Origin: Pseudoselenomonas ruminis
GTDB lineage: Bacteria > Bacillota > Negativicutes > Selenomonadales > Selenomonadaceae
Length of the DNA: 64,000 bases
Direction of reading: 5' to 3'
Assembly (NCBI RefSeq): GCF_008271295.1
Contig: NZ_VTOY01000001.1
Location: 558,001-622,000 of the forward strand
Shown: piece by piece, positions 16,921-29,400 of the stretch
How positions within the stretch are numbered: position 1 is the first letter of the stretch
How the letters are laid out: the number at the start of each line of letters is the position of its first letter
Notes under the pieces: generated by a model
Told to the model about the DNA's origin: nothing
The model's input: only the letters and a program-made list of their open reading frames with translations
The model's database searches: none
Translations under genes and position numbers: made by a program

Positions 16921-17448
16921 TCATTTCAAATCTTTGAATCGTTTATTGTCGGCTTTTCGCCAGCCCTTGATTAGTGCTATCTCCTTGTCGATTTTTTCAA
17001 CGTAAGAGATATACTTTTCAACGTTAACAGGAAGAATGTCAATAGCTCCTTCGAGGTCTTTCTTTAGGCACTCGCATGATGATATAGCTTTATCCATTTC
17101 CACACGCCTATGGTCGTATTCTGCCTTGCTTGTCGGCCATACGGAATAGGCGTATGTAATGTGGTCTATCATCTGGTCTAAATGCTCCCATATCGCATTA
17201 CGGAGTTTCTCAATCACCCACTGCGGGTATTCGGTGCTGAATTTCTCCATGTTGTACTTGCTGGCAAGTATGATAAATTCTACGCGGTCATCTTCGCTCA
17301 TATCTTTGGTGAACTCGTGAACCTCACGGACTTTATCTTTTATGCCTAAATCACGAAGCAGTAAAAACCGCATGGATTTTCTGAGCTTTAGTGCATTTAC
17401 ATAAAATTCATATTGCGATAGTTTTCGCATTCTAGCTAATACTGACAT
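16921..17448 (-). CDS. avd: Avd-like DGR accessory variability protein
   Basis: 175 residues, almost entirely helical, with many Lys, Arg and Glu. Position between the target gene and the template repeat is that of Avd, a barrel-shaped four-helix-bundle pentamer that binds the reverse transcriptase and the DGR RNA. At 175 residues it is longer than the BPP-1 protein of about 128. Identity is based on context, size and helicity rather than a conserved motif. Its 3' end is 15 bp from the template repeat. Confidence 0.8.
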   Translation of the reverse strand: MSVLARMRKLSQYEFYVNALKLRKSMRFLLLRDLGIKDKVREVHEFTKDMSEDDRVEFIILASKYNMEKFSTEYPQWVIEKLRNAIWEHLDQMIDHITYAYSVWPTSKAEYDHRRVEMDKAISSCECLKKDLEGAIDILPVNVEKYISYVEKIDKEIALIKGWRKADNKRFKDLK

Positions 17449-17472
17449 TCAAAGTCCTTTCTCGGTACGCCT

Positions 17473-17493
17473 CGCACCCCACGAGGGGGTGCG
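17473..17493. other. GC-rich hairpin downstream of the DGR variable repeat
   Basis: An 8-bp stem CGCACCCC / GGGGTGCG with loop ACGAG, eight bases after the target-gene stop and 26 bp after the end of TR-VR homology. In BPP-1 a similar hairpin or cruciform at this position marks the target for retrohoming. No T-run follows, so it is not a terminator. Confidence 0.75.
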
Positions 17494-17501
17494 GGCTAGG
17501 G

Positions 17502-18596
17502 TTAACGGAGCAGGGCAATCGGGCGAACGCCGCTAGAGTTAGCAGCGCCGGTGCCGTGCGCATTGCCGTTGTCGCCCACAAGGCAGAAGTCGGAAGAACG
17601 GGCAACAGACCTCAACCACCACCAATACCGCTTAGAGCAGATAAGCCCGTGATTAAGACGGAACGCCGCAAGCTGGCTATTGCACTCCCCCGTGTCATAG
17701 AGCGAAGATGAAAGCACTGGTGCTCCATAGACCATATTTTCATTCGCAAGATTAGCTTTAACGCTTGTCCATGCCCAGTTACTTGCCGCACCGCTCCAAC
17801 CATCATAAGAATTCGACTTCACGTTAGCGTCTATAGCGTTACTAAGCAGCTCTCTATGTTCCAAGATATGAGCCGCACCAAACGCCGCTTCAAATCCTGC
17901 GACCACTTTCGGAATATGTGTAGTCCACATCGCAGAACCTACATAGCCGCCTGTCGTAGTATGTGAGCTGTTCATCTGCGCCGTGCCTAGTTGTTCTTCT
18001 GGCATAATTGCTACATGGTGTGCTGTAGTTTCAGTATCACCGCAATGCAAATGGTAGTCTAAATCCATGATGATGAATTTCACGTTACTGTAAGTTGTGC
18101 CGTCAATCGTGATAGATTTAATGATGTAGTCACCGGGATAGATATTACGGAAAGAACCATCCGCGATTGCCGCCGACATTTCGCCGCTGTTGAAATATGC
18201 AGTTAAATCTTCGCCGCGATAAATGCCGTTATGAGCCGCCGCGTTATCGTAAATTACCCGTGAGTGATACTCGGTGCTTTCCATCTTGCGCACCGTCCAT
18301 GTAACCGTTCCATCACTCACTATTCCGCCCACTGTCGGTGTGCTAATCGTCAGCGTGCCACTGCCACTGATTCCTGCCGTGGTGCACTCAAGGTACATAC
18401 CTGTAGGTAGGTCACTGTTGTGCGATGCTACGCCCAATGTATACGATGTGCTAGGCTGACGATAACCAAGGCTTTTGTTGTTTCCCAGGCTCGTTCCCTC
18501 GTCAATCTCATATGCAAAGATTTTGCCCCATTTTTTTTCTTTTACGCCAATTGACGATTCGCCATCAGCGCGCGGTACGTATGGTCTTGTTGCCAT
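17502..18596 (-). CDS. DGR target protein, diversified receptor-binding tip with C-type-lectin-like C-terminus
   Basis: 364 residues. The N-terminus (PYVPRADGESSIG, KKWGKIFA) looks like a phage fibre attachment segment. The C-terminal half, from about 110, carries the WWWLRS and SSGVRP patterns of CLec/DUF6273-type formylglycine-enzyme-like folds used by DGR targets such as Mtd. The variable repeat encodes residues 328-359. Differences from the template translation are at 329, 333, 336, 339, 341, 347-350 and 355, presumably surface residues. It is expected to sit at the tip of the tail fibre encoded upstream. Start follows GGAGG. Confidence 0.9.
   Translation of the reverse strand: MATRPYVPRADGESSIGVKEKKWGKIFAYEIDEGTSLGNNKSLGYRQPSTSYTLGVASHNSDLPTGMYLECTTAGISGSGTLTISTPTVGGIVSDGTVTWTVRKMESTEYHSRVIYDNAAAHNGIYRGEDLTAYFNSGEMSAAIADGSFRNIYPGDYIIKSITIDGTTYSNVKFIIMDLDYHLHCGDTETTAHHVAIMPEEQLGTAQMNSSHTTTGGYVGSAMWTTHIPKVVAGFEAAFGAAHILEHRELLSNAIDANVKSNSYDGWSGAASNWAWTSVKANLANENMVYGAPVLSSSLYDTGECNSQLAAFRLNHGLICSKRYWWWLRSVARSSDFCLVGDNGNAHGTGAANSSGVRPIALLR
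17520..17614 (-). repeat. DGR variable repeat (VR)
   Basis: The 3' end of the target gene, matching the template repeat except at 15 template-adenine positions and one other base (17541). Changes include AAT to CGT, AAT to CTT, and AAC to GGC, GAC, CAC, ACC and AGC. The homology ends with the GC-rich GGCGTTCGCCCG, the likely initiation-of-homology segment. Confidence 0.96.
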
Positions 18597-18598
18597 GA

Positions 18599-18850
18599 CT
18601 ATTCCTCCAATCCGATATTTTCAATTTTTGCACGTTCTTCGAGTGTACGAAGATACTGTTTCATGTAAACTAACTGCTCGAAAAGTATTTCATACGAGCA
18701 GTTAGGGCAGAACTGCAAAACTCCCACTTTATACTTTTCAAGCATTGCTTCCAGTTTTTTAGTACGGATTTTTACTTGAAAATACTCTGCACGAAATCTT
18801 TCTTTAAAGTCCTTGCTTTCCATCATTTTGCAAGTGTCTTTGAGTTCCAA
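18599..18850 (-). CDS. Small conserved-type phage protein
   Basis: 83 residues. The pattern KMMESKDFKERFRAEY, a central CPNCSYEILFEQL and KQYLRTLEERA matches small phage proteins annotated as related to crAss001_48. It is helical, with a CxxC pair. Function unknown. It sits between the tail fibre and the DGR target and ends two bases before the target start. Confidence 0.7.
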   Translation of the reverse strand: MELKDTCKMMESKDFKERFRAEYFQVKIRTKKLEAMLEKYKVGVLQFCPNCSYEILFEQLVYMKQYLRTLEERAKIENIGLEE

Positions 18851-18864
18851 GATTATTCCTCCTT

Positions 18865-20289
18865 TTATCCCCCATTATCTGTCGATGTGACGTTGCCGTC
18901 TGCATCAAGTTCCACTGCGGCTGTCGCTGTTGCGGCTGATGCGGCTGCGGCAATTGCCGAGTTGTTAGCGGCACTTGCACTATTTGCCGCCGCCGTCTGG
19001 CTGTTCCCTGCGGCCATCGCGCTGTTCGCGGCATTCGTTGCCGAGGTTGCGGCTTGGCTGGCGTACGTTTCGGCGGCAGTATTTGCGATAGCGACGGATT
19101 CATCATCCGTTGCACGCGGCATTATGTTGCCATCAGAATCGAGTTCGAACGTCGCGGATATTGTCGGATATTCGCGCGACTGAATGTTGCCGCCCATATC
19201 GATTTCGAAAAAATCGTCCCCACCGCGGACCGTCAGCGGGACCCAGGCTGTGGAATGTCTAGGGGCCGTTCCTGCCGGTACATTTCCGCCTATGCATCGA
19301 TAGGTCTGCCCGTCAGTATACGCCACTACATCCGGATAGCTGTATACAGTGGCAGCGTTCCAGGCTGGCACGTCGTAGGCTGCCAATGTCCCTACAATCC
19401 GTTCGCATTCTGCCACGTTTTCGGCCGTCGTGGCCATGGCATTTTCGGCAGTTTGGACAGACGCCTCTGCCGCGCTTGCCGCCGCTTCTGCAATCCCCGC
19501 CGCATTTGACGCCGTCACTTGGTTCGACGCCGCCGATGTTGCGCTGTTTGCCGCCGTCGTCTCAGACGCGGCCGCCGCGTTTTGGCTGGATAGTGCTGAC
19601 GATGCAGACAACGCTGCCGCTGTTGCCGATTCTCTAGCAGCTGCCGCTTTTGTGATTGCATTATTTGCCGCTGATACTGCCTGCGCTAAATATCCAGCCG
19701 TTGTATTCTTCGATGTTTCCGCTTGCGCTGCTGATGTAGCGGCCTCTGTTGCTTTGGTAGAGGCTGTTATAGCCGACGCAGCGGCCGCACCAGCACTAGC
19801 CGATGATGCTGCGCTATTTGCCGCTGTTTCTGACACATACGTCTGCATTTGCATATAGCGCTCTTCTGGTGTTTCCGGATCACCTACAGCCACTTTGACA
19901 GACCGTTTTAACTGTTCTGTCAGCTCCTGCAAGATCATCGTCACCTTATCCAGCGCCATCTCAATTGATGGTAATGGATACTTATCGCCGAGGTCTGTCA
20001 ACTGATCCACATCTGTTTCTCGATATAACGTAATAGTTTTTGTACTTGGCAATATTTCTGGTTGCTGAGATAGTGCCGGCGCCTGACCTGGTGCATAACC
20101 TGGATAATGGACGGTATGAGCATTGGTATCCACATAATAATCTTTAGTCAATTTTGTAGATACTTCCGTTGTTTTGTCGTAGATTGCAACATGCATATCA
20201 TCCGCATCATTCAGCGGAAAGGTGTACGGAAATACCGTTGTACTACCATTACCGTTATACGTTACCTTGGTTTCGCTATTACTTATCAT
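18865..20289 (-). CDS. Tail fibre / stalk protein, T7 fibre-N-like
   Basis: 474 residues starting at 20289 behind AGGGGG. The first 150 residues (VTYNGNGSTTVFPYTFPL, TKTITLYRETDVDQ, EMALDKVTMILQEL) match the virion-attachment domain of T7-type tail fibres. The rest has two long alanine/serine-rich helical stretches (about 155-310 and 410-465) with xELDxDGNI motifs, likely trimeric stalk repeats. No receptor-binding domain is seen at the C-terminus; that role would pass to the separate DGR target protein. Confidence 0.85.
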   Translation of the reverse strand: MISNSETKVTYNGNGSTTVFPYTFPLNDADDMHVAIYDKTTEVSTKLTKDYYVDTNAHTVHYPGYAPGQAPALSQQPEILPSTKTITLYRETDVDQLTDLGDKYPLPSIEMALDKVTMILQELTEQLKRSVKVAVGDPETPEERYMQMQTYVSETAANSAASSASAGAAAASAITASTKATEAATSAAQAETSKNTTAGYLAQAVSAANNAITKAAAARESATAAALSASSALSSQNAAAASETTAANSATSAASNQVTASNAAGIAEAAASAAEASVQTAENAMATTAENVAECERIVGTLAAYDVPAWNAATVYSYPDVVAYTDGQTYRCIGGNVPAGTAPRHSTAWVPLTVRGGDDFFEIDMGGNIQSREYPTISATFELDSDGNIMPRATDDESVAIANTAAETYASQAATSATNAANSAMAAGNSQTAAANSASAANNSAIAAAASAATATAAVELDADGNVTSTDNGG

Positions 20290-20312
20290 ATCTTTCCCCC
20301 TTTCTTCACTCA

Positions 20313-20424
20313 AAAAGCCTCACAAGTCCAGCTTTTCTGCCGTCTCATGAGGCTTTTCTTTATTTGCTTATGCTATTATCTTATCACTGCCAATCCCTAA
20401 TATAGTTCGACCTAAATTATTTTT
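20313..20424 (-). repeat. Duplicated intergenic RNA element, copy A
   Basis: 112 bp nearly identical to 43043-43156. On the minus strand it begins at the stop codon of the giant gene with TAATTTAGGTCGAACTATATT and passes TGATAAGATAATA. It ends in a 14-bp hairpin (20313-20326 with 20344-20357) whose 17-nt loop is identical in both copies, followed by TTTTT. It lies 24 bp upstream of the tail-fibre start. It could be a terminator with a new promoter, or a phage antitermination element. Confidence 0.75.
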
Positions 20425-23400
20425 CACTACTCTTTCTTTGCTGTGATTTCTTCGGTTTTGGAGGTGCTGGCGGCCGTTTAGGGATTTCGCGTTCAACTGG
20501 CTTTTTATCCCAAATTGCTGACCATATAATATTTCCCCAGGTGGAATCATAACGCATATCCTCATCATTGAGATACTCCATTGTAGACGTTATGGAATCA
20601 ACCATCGTTGAGGTTATACCGGTATAACCAGCAGTGAGGCTTGACGCACCATTGGCCGCATGACGTGCAACATCGCTATATAATATCCGCTTAGGAGGCT
20701 GCCGATATTTTTCATCTTCTTCGTGTTTTTTAATCGCATCCTGTCTCTTTTTCCCTCTTAGTTTTTTCAGGCGCTCCTGCCACTCACGCTCGCGTTTTTC
20801 CTGCTGAGCTTGAATCTCAAGGTCCTTTTCGCCTTTCTTGGCCATAAGCTTTCCAGCTTTAACAAATTCATTCATTGAGCGATACGCAACATCAAACGGA
20901 TTAACTCCGCGACCGTAATCTGTTCCATCAAAGACAAGGTTCGATATCAAGGTGGACAAATCGCGGAGAACGAAAAATCCTCCCGTCATCGTGCCAACCA
21001 TATTGCTTCCCAAAACTTTCAGGAAACGTTCCGTTGCCGGAATTTCTATTTTCGTTTCCTTCCCTGTCACAGGATCAATAATTGTTCGATATTTATCTTT
21101 GTCATCATTACCAGCCTGTCCGAGGGCGAACTTTAACGTCGACCCAATCACACACATTATGACAATTCGATACATCATACTTTTGGCAAACGGAGCCCAG
21201 CGCTGAAACGCGCTAAGGTTTTTTTCTCCGTATTTCCCGTGACGATACTGCCTCCAAATCGCATTGAATTGAGTATTAAAGAAACTATAGAATGTCGTAA
21301 GCAATCGATATACGCCGCGCTGACGCTGTACCGATGACAGGTCTTTCGTCTCGCCACTGCCGAACGTATCGCGTACCGCTCCATCAGCCTTTGCAATAGC
21401 CCGCCGTTCTGCTTCTTCAAGCATGCGGTCCTCCGTGAGTACATCCAGTTCCATGGCCTTATTCAGTTCATGTTCTGCATCATAGAGTTCACGGTCTTTG
21501 TTCTTTGCAATTTCTGCATTCTCGGCCGTCATAGCCCGCAGTTCATCGTCTGAGTGGATTGCGAATGGGGATGTTTTCCGTTCGTAGGCAATCTGTTCCG
21601 GCGTTCCATGCTTGCGAATCTGCATGTGCTGGTTTATTTCTGCCGTTGTCGTGATTGCTTCCTGCTGTTGGGCACGGATAGAATCCACTTTCGCCTGCGC
21701 ATCTTCCATGGCTTTGATATTGGCTTCATTTTCTGCCTTTACCTCTTTTACCATGTCGCCGAAACAATCTTTATAGGTCTTGACCCACAAAGGCGCTGAC
21801 AAGGCCAAGTCAGAAAATAACATCATATCATAGGCGTGGTTGCGGATGGTCTCAAATACTTTAGAGTCTGCATGGAATAATCCTGGCTGTTGACTGATGT
21901 CTCGGTCCATATTATTAATACGGTTTTTCATAAAGGTTGACTTATATACCAACTCTTTGTTCTTCTCCATATTCGCATAGAATTCTAAGACAGCCTGAGT
22001 TCCGCCAATTGCCCCAAGCTTATCCATGACAGGGCCGATATTCGATACATTTTCCACTACCGGCCATAACCGATAGCCCATGATGGCCATTACGGAATTT
22101 CGCTGCATATAATTGAATACTTTATCAACCACATGCTGCGCTTCATTCTGCCCTCCAATTTCCTGGGCCCAAACATCAGCCGCCCAATTTTTCAACACGT
22201 TGTGATATGCACGGCCTATCGTTTGGTTCATGTGTTCTTCCAGTCGCTGATCAGTTACCAGCCGATAGACATCACGCGCCGCAACACGGAAGCAGATATT
22301 GTGAATGACATCCGTTATATGTTTGTTGATGACATCAAATTTCAACAATAACGGCCGATTAATATCTACTTCAGACCTTGATTTTTTATAGCTTTGATTT
22401 ACGCCCAAACGCTGCTGCGCAGACATTTGCGATCTGGCGATTGAATCTGCTTCTTGGTCCTGTGAGCGGCTTGATTTTTTTGTATTATACGCAATCGGAT
22501 AGTAGCCACCCTCAATCTCGACTACACCTCCCGTCAATTCTACCGTTTTACCGTCCGCAGTCTTGATGGAAAACGGCGTAGCTTCAACTTTCTGCAACGA
22601 CACACCGTTTAGCTGTTCCTCTACCGCTACTGTTGCATCCCAGAATGAATTGATATGGTTCCAAAGATTTTGAACGAGCGTCCAGTCTTTCTCTGTCATA
22701 TTTTCTTCCATGAATGCAATCAAATCGGTGTACTGTAGATTCATTCCGCCCATGAGACGTTGCAAATTGGTTTTGTTGCCCATGTTCAGCCCCATGCAGA
22801 TGACTTCTTCTTTTGTTAATAACTGTTCTTCTCCCGTAGAACTTACTAATTTTATCTTTTCTTTTTTCCACTCTCTCCTCTCTTTATGGGAGAACGGCTC
22901 CAATATCTTAGTTAGATCAGCCACTTCCTTAGCCTTCATGGTGCCTTCCTTGTTGGCGGCCTGTTCGTATAAGCCGTATATGTATTTATGTGCCTTCTCT
23001 CCCAATGCTACCGTTATTTCTTCCGGCCGAATCAAGCTGGCCATATATTCCTGCCCGGTTTCTGCTAGCTTATTTCCAATCCCTGGTACTTTAGCCAGCC
23101 AATCGCTATAGGCTAAACCGCCGCGATCATCACGAACCGTGTGCAGTTCCGTATGCATATTGGTATTATCGCCAGTCTTATCGGTCAAGATTTCGTCAAT
23201 TACATCATCGAAATCCTTACCATGAATCATCTTCAATTTCCCTTTATCACGGCCAACGGTATAGAGTACGGTCAATGTATCCGCCACGTCCCGCAGCTGA
23301 TCATAGGTCAATTGCTGCCATTTGCGGCCATTAAAAGTTTCCTGTCCCGACTCTTCGTCTCGCCGCATAATCATATTCAAGACTGCCAAATATTCATCCG

Positions 23401-26400
23401 CATCACCAATCTCTTTTCGCTCCTGCATATCCATCAGCATTTCAGCCAGATAAGACGGATTCATTATTTCTTCCGGCGTGATAGTGTCATAGCCGGCTGG
23501 TTTCGGCGCGTCCTTTTGCGTGAATCCTAATTCATACGCCAAATGTTTCAGCCAATATCTTTCCGACTGAGGAATTTTGACGGTTTTCGCCGTAGCCTGC
23601 TGCTGTACCTTCTTGACAATTTTTTCCACCTTATCACGCATTTTTTGTGCTTCATACGCCTCTGCCGCAAACATGGCTTTCTGTTGCTGGGCCGACATGG
23701 CCATATCAAAGTTCTCCGCCCGGAGCATCTGTTGAACGCGTTTCGCCGCTTTTTTCGCTTCCCTGCGATAGCGTCCAATGTCACAAGCTTCATGGATTGG
23801 CTTGTTGCGAATGCTTTCTTTGGCAAGTGCTGCGTACATTTTTAGCTTGCCTTCGTTGGCCTCCATGACAGCTTTTTCGTTAGCCTTATATTCTTTCGCC
23901 TGCTCTCGGAAATCCTTTAACGCTTTTTTTACTTCATCTTTATTGACAGCATTAATCATCGCCTCAATTTTGTAATAATCTTTCGGGGCCCATTTATTCG
24001 AGAAGCGTAATTTGTTAATTTCCTCCATCAGTGCTTTTACCCCTGCACTGTTTCTGTCCATTTTTATATCGACATCATCCGGCAGCGCCATTATTTTTTC
24101 TTCAATTGACCGCATAGCGTTTTCCGATTTGCTGTTGATTTGGCGAATCAAGCTTTGTTTTTTGGCCATCTCGGTTGCTTTCAGCGCTTCCAGCTTTTCA
24201 TAGTACTCAGAGCCTTCCATAGCCTTTTCTATTTCTTCATCCGTTAGATGTGCATTGATTAATTCTTCATCCAATGCATCCTTATAGTTATTGATGTACT
24301 CATCCAACGCTTCTTCCAGTGGCTTGGTTGCTTCCAATTCTTTTTTCCAGTCATCCACCGAGTTGTACCAGATTTTTACGATCTCTTCATCTCCACCAGT
24401 TTTCATGACAGCACGTTCTGCCAGATATACCGGCATGTTCTCAAGTTCCGACCGTTTCACTTCTTTTTCTCTTGCTACACGATCCTCGAATTCCTTCTGC
24501 CGTTTTTCCTCCAGGTCTTTCATGACGACCTTTCTAAGTTTATCCTTAGCAGTTTCTTCGGCCTCATCGAGCCAACGCTCATACGTCTTTTTGCCGTTTT
24601 CATCGAACAGCTTTTCACCGCCAGCTTTTGTTATATCTTTATAGCGGTCATCCAAAGCTGCCTGATTGATTTCTTCCTCCGTAGCTATCATACGGTCCAT
24701 GATGCGTTTGACCGGTTCCGATGCGCGGGCGCCGTCACTGGTAAATACCATATAAACCTCTTTCAGGAAGGATTTGAATTTGCGGAAGACGGCTTTTAAT
24801 CCTTTTGCCGGCGCTTGGCCATCACGCAGATACAATTCGAAGGCACGAGCAAACCTTTCTTGCTTCCACTCTCGTTTCAGCCTATCCGCTGCATCATGGT
24901 CGCCTGCAGCCTCAGCGTCAATGATAGCCTGTTCCCGCCGGCTAAATTCTTTATACCAGCTTTTCCCTTTGGGATTCGTCGGCCGATATTTTTCCGCATC
25001 ACCCTTGCGCCACTCCGCCCACTCATTAACAATTGCCAATTCTTTTGCAGAGGTTTCATCAAACTGTGCTAAGGTTTCCAAGTCATCCAAGAACACATGG
25101 CCCATTTCATGGACAAACGTCGATGCATTGGCATTTTCCAGAATGGATACGATACGCATTCCGTCCGAGTAGAAGTTTGTAAAACCTAAATTTTCCTGTG
25201 CCGGTCGTGGCGGCATGGCCATAGCCATTTCCTGTCCATTGAATACAACGATTGCATTTTCATCATGAGGACGCGGCATAGCAATAGCACTTGCCTCCCT
25301 TTCATAGTCCAAAGAGTTCCACTCGTGTTCGTTATATGCATCGATTAACCGTTCTGGCAGACTGTTCCCTAATGTTTCATACCTGCTAAATTCTTCATCC
25401 GATAAGTCATCATCGGCCCCATCATCTAGTTTTTTAAAATCATCAAATTGCGTTTTTTGTTCCGGCGTCAGTTTTGTGATTTCATTATTCAGATTCTGTT
25501 CTGACTGGGACATTTTTCTTTTAGCGCGTGCTTTTCGGGTCATATCTACTGCACGATCCGTAGTGTTCCTCGCTTCTTGTTCGCCAGCTAAATTATAGTA
25601 CCTAGAATAATCTAAGTACCGCTGCATGTCGCTTTCCAGTTTTTCCAAATCCGTCGACAGTTCCATGATTTTATCTATCGAATCTGGTGCCATCTGATCC
25701 GAATAGTGATTGACTTTATCGGATGCTTTTTCCAATTCTTCATCCATGCCATTTTCAAGCGCTTTTAAAAATTCGTCGTTGGCCTTTACATATTCTCTAC
25801 TATATGGAATTTGAGCCAGTTCCTGTTTAATCGATTCAATCTGTTTTTCGGTCTTGTCTTTTGCAGATTCGACTACATCATTGACAGGAAGATTATTCTT
25901 TAATGCATAATCCAGTTTTCGAATAGCACCTTTTAATTCATCGACATAGCGATTCATGGTCCCAGTCAAATTGTTTTCTTTTTCCAGCCGCTTTATTTCG
26001 TTTATCTTTTTGTTGATTGAATCAATTTCATTTTGAATTTCATCCCGGACATGTTCTGGTGAACCGCCCTGGGCAAAACCTTCCCGGACTTGAATAATAT
26101 GCTGGATTTCATGGACAAGCGTTTTAGCTCTTTCATCATTTGAGAGATTTTTATTGATTTCTATGATTGAGTTTTTCCCTGACCTAATTTGTCCACGCCC
26201 GCCAGCCTGCATCTCTACCAGCTGAACCGAATAGTACGACAACCATGGATACGCTTCATACAGCTGTGTATTATCATAGACTTCCCACAGCATACTTGAT
26301 TTCTTAGTTTTTAAGCTATCCCAATGGATATTGTCGAGATTGTCTGGAATCTCAAATCGCCATTTACCGTCTGCACCCTTCAGCCATCCGGTCTTATCGA

Positions 26401-29400
26401 AGATTTTATCTGGAGACTGTTTTTTCGCATCCATGCTTTTTGCACGTAACAATGAGCCTTTCGCTGCACCATAGGCATTTACGCCTGCCATCTGGTTATA
26501 GCGTTCGGCATCAGCAAAGTTTCCAGAACCATCATCGTTAATATACGGTTTGCCGTTATCATCCTTGACACCTCTAAGCATATCGCGTATACTTAGCTTA
26601 GATAGAGCACCGTCTTGGACTGCACTAATAGCTACCCCTTCTTGGGTGTTTGCTACAGCAGCAGGGCGGTGTTCTTTTTTTGCATAATATACTTCATAAA
26701 GCTTAGTTTCAGGAATATCTAAAGCTACTTTACCGTTTCTACTTTCTGCCACCAATACCAACGTTTTTATCTGATCCTTTATTTTGACAGGAAGCATTAT
26801 GCGATAGTATTCATCGACAGAATTTTTTCTATTTTGAGTTTTCCTTTTTGCCCCCTTTAGTCCAGTTAGTTTTTTATCTTTTTTATTTTTTGTAACTTCG
26901 ATTACTATTGCATGTTCAGCAATTTCTTTCAGGTTAGAGACAACAAGTTTTGCTGCATTCCTGTTTGATTTATTCACTGCAGACTTTCCAAAGAGGATAT
27001 GTTTCTGACCGTAGGGATCACTATTTTCGGGTATACCGATCGTTGCCTTAAAATCTGCTGTTGGTACCGAGGCCTTATCAGCTACTGTCTTGATATATTC
27101 CAATACTTCCTTGTTGCTTTTCCCTAATAACTCTGGGGATAGTTCCTTGATATTTAAAACTTTTACCGTTTTATCAATATCAATACCTGGTGCAAGTTCA
27201 TTGAATCTTGACGCGGCTTCTCCCGTATATTGTGGATTTCCTGTAAAATCCAAGCCAAAACGCTGTTCATAATAATCCTGGGCCGTATATTTCTTTCCAG
27301 TATTCTCTGACATTACCTTGGCATAGAGTCCTGCATGGCGCGCAAAAATCACGGCATCAATCCGCGCGGCCTTTTCCGTGATTCCCCCATGTGCTTTTAG
27401 GCGTTCGACCAAATCCCGATATACATGGAACTGCTCTTTGGTGAACCCCTCAATCATGCTCATTTCGGACCCTGTCATGGTTTTCATTTTATCCTTTACG
27501 CTATTGAGGGATTCCATATTGTTCTGCAGGCGACGAATCTCCGGCGCCACTTCGGCCATTGCTTTTTTCTCTTCTTCGCTCGTTGGAATCCAGCCCTCGA
27601 TCTTTGGGGCCGATTCATCACCAATGGTCATAGCTATGGCCATATCTTCTAATTCCTGCTTATTGGGTTTACGTTTATAGGCGGCATAGAAACTTCTATA
27701 CCACGGCGCGTTTTCTGTGAAACGTACCGTTTTTTTATTGCCTTGCTCGTCGTCAACTTCCATAAGCTTTCCGCCCTGGCCCATTCCTTCATTGAGCGTT
27801 GCCATTGCCGGCGCTAAGATTGCATCGAGCTGCTGACGACTTTCTTTGTAGAGGGCAGCCCATCCCTGGGCAGGGTTTGCTGGATTGCGGAAGATAGCCG
27901 CTCTAGCCATATCAATCTGATCTGGCGATGCTTTCCCTTTGGGGAAATATTCATTGACCACGGCATCCATCAGCGACATCTGTTTTTCGATGCTTTCTTT
28001 TTCGATTTTCTTGACAGTCTCCAGCGTTTCTTTTGCACTCTGGCGCATGCGTGCCATACTGTCCGCATGTTCATCAAAAGATACCGCATCCAAAAGTTCT
28101 GAGCTGGATTCGGCCTGCGCGAATTTTTCACCAGGAACCATGATGTGGCCTTTTTCGTCGATTGCTGTCTGCAGTTCTTCGTCGGTATAGCCGCCCGCCT
28201 TAGCTGCCGCACGAAGGTCTTCCAAACCATTTTCTTTTTTCAGTGCCATTTCGGTATCGATATAAACGTTTTGAAAGTCTGTTCCTGCCAGCTGAGCTTT
28301 CAACACTTTCTGCTGAACGTCTGGTGCCGTCTCACGCATCTTGCCATCTTTGACTGCATTTTGCAGCTGTTCATACATCAAAGTTCCGTTGATTGTCTTT
28401 ACCGCAGACGTTCCATATTCCGCTTCTACCTTGGCACGTTTGCGCATGGCACGGTTTGCCCGGGCTCCCCCTACGATTGAACCACCACCAGCCGAAAGCA
28501 GGCCGAATCCTAATGATGCCGGCAACGATTCAACAAAGTTCCCTGCCGCATTAGTCGCAATGGTCGAGGCATCTTTATATTTCAAGTTTTCATCCTGCGC
28601 TTTAAACGCCAGCTTGTTATGGATTAGGTCATCTGATATAGACTGCAACGCCTCTTCTCCGGATTCTGTTGCCGCCACTTTGAAAAAGTCTTTCGCTTTA
28701 TCCCGTGCCAGTGCTTTGGCCACTTCGTCCGCTTCCATACGAGCCCCTGTATTCTCAATGATATCCGAGAATACTTTTGACGCATGCGGTGCTTTAGTAA
28801 AAGATTTCGTGATTAAGCCATAGTTTCCCATCTCCAACGTCGTGTTGGCCAGGCCTGCAAGGATTGCGTTTTTCTTGGCTTCCTCTTTTGTGAACAACGC
28901 TATACCATTCTTGCCGCGCAAGTTGCTATATTCATCGTAATAGTCGCCAGTTGTTGGACGATACATTCCTTCGAACATACCGAATTTTGCTCCCAGTGCT
29001 CCCATGTGCATAGCCGACGAACCATTAATCATCAGCCGCCCACCATAGGTACGGGCCACATTGGCCACTTTGCCGCCAGATTCAATTGCACGAAGAACAT
29101 TTGCAACAAATCGGCCAGCGCCAAAGGTCAGACCTACAGCTCCCCCAACGGCAGCGCCACCAGCAGTGCCAACACCCGGGACGACTGAACCAACACCTGC
29201 GCCAGCACCGATGGACGCTTCTGTGAATGCTGCCGATTCTCCGGCTGCCTCCATGGCCGACTTATAGAGCAATGGCATAGTCTGGGCCATCATGCCAGCG
29301 ATAACTTGTCCCGGCGCATCCCAAAACGACGGTAGTTCGATTTTTTCTTTCTGCAGCATTTGTTCCAAATCCTTGGCACGTGCCACGTCATTTTCGGAAG

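Noticed and set aside
19380-19850. Repetitive sequence suggesting a second DGR variable region or tandem array in the tail fibre
   Set aside because: It encodes Ala/Ser helical repeats and does not match the template repeat.
20952-21206. Several plus-strand frames within the giant protein gene
   Set aside because: They lie opposite continuous coding sequence and show no start signals or protein-like composition.
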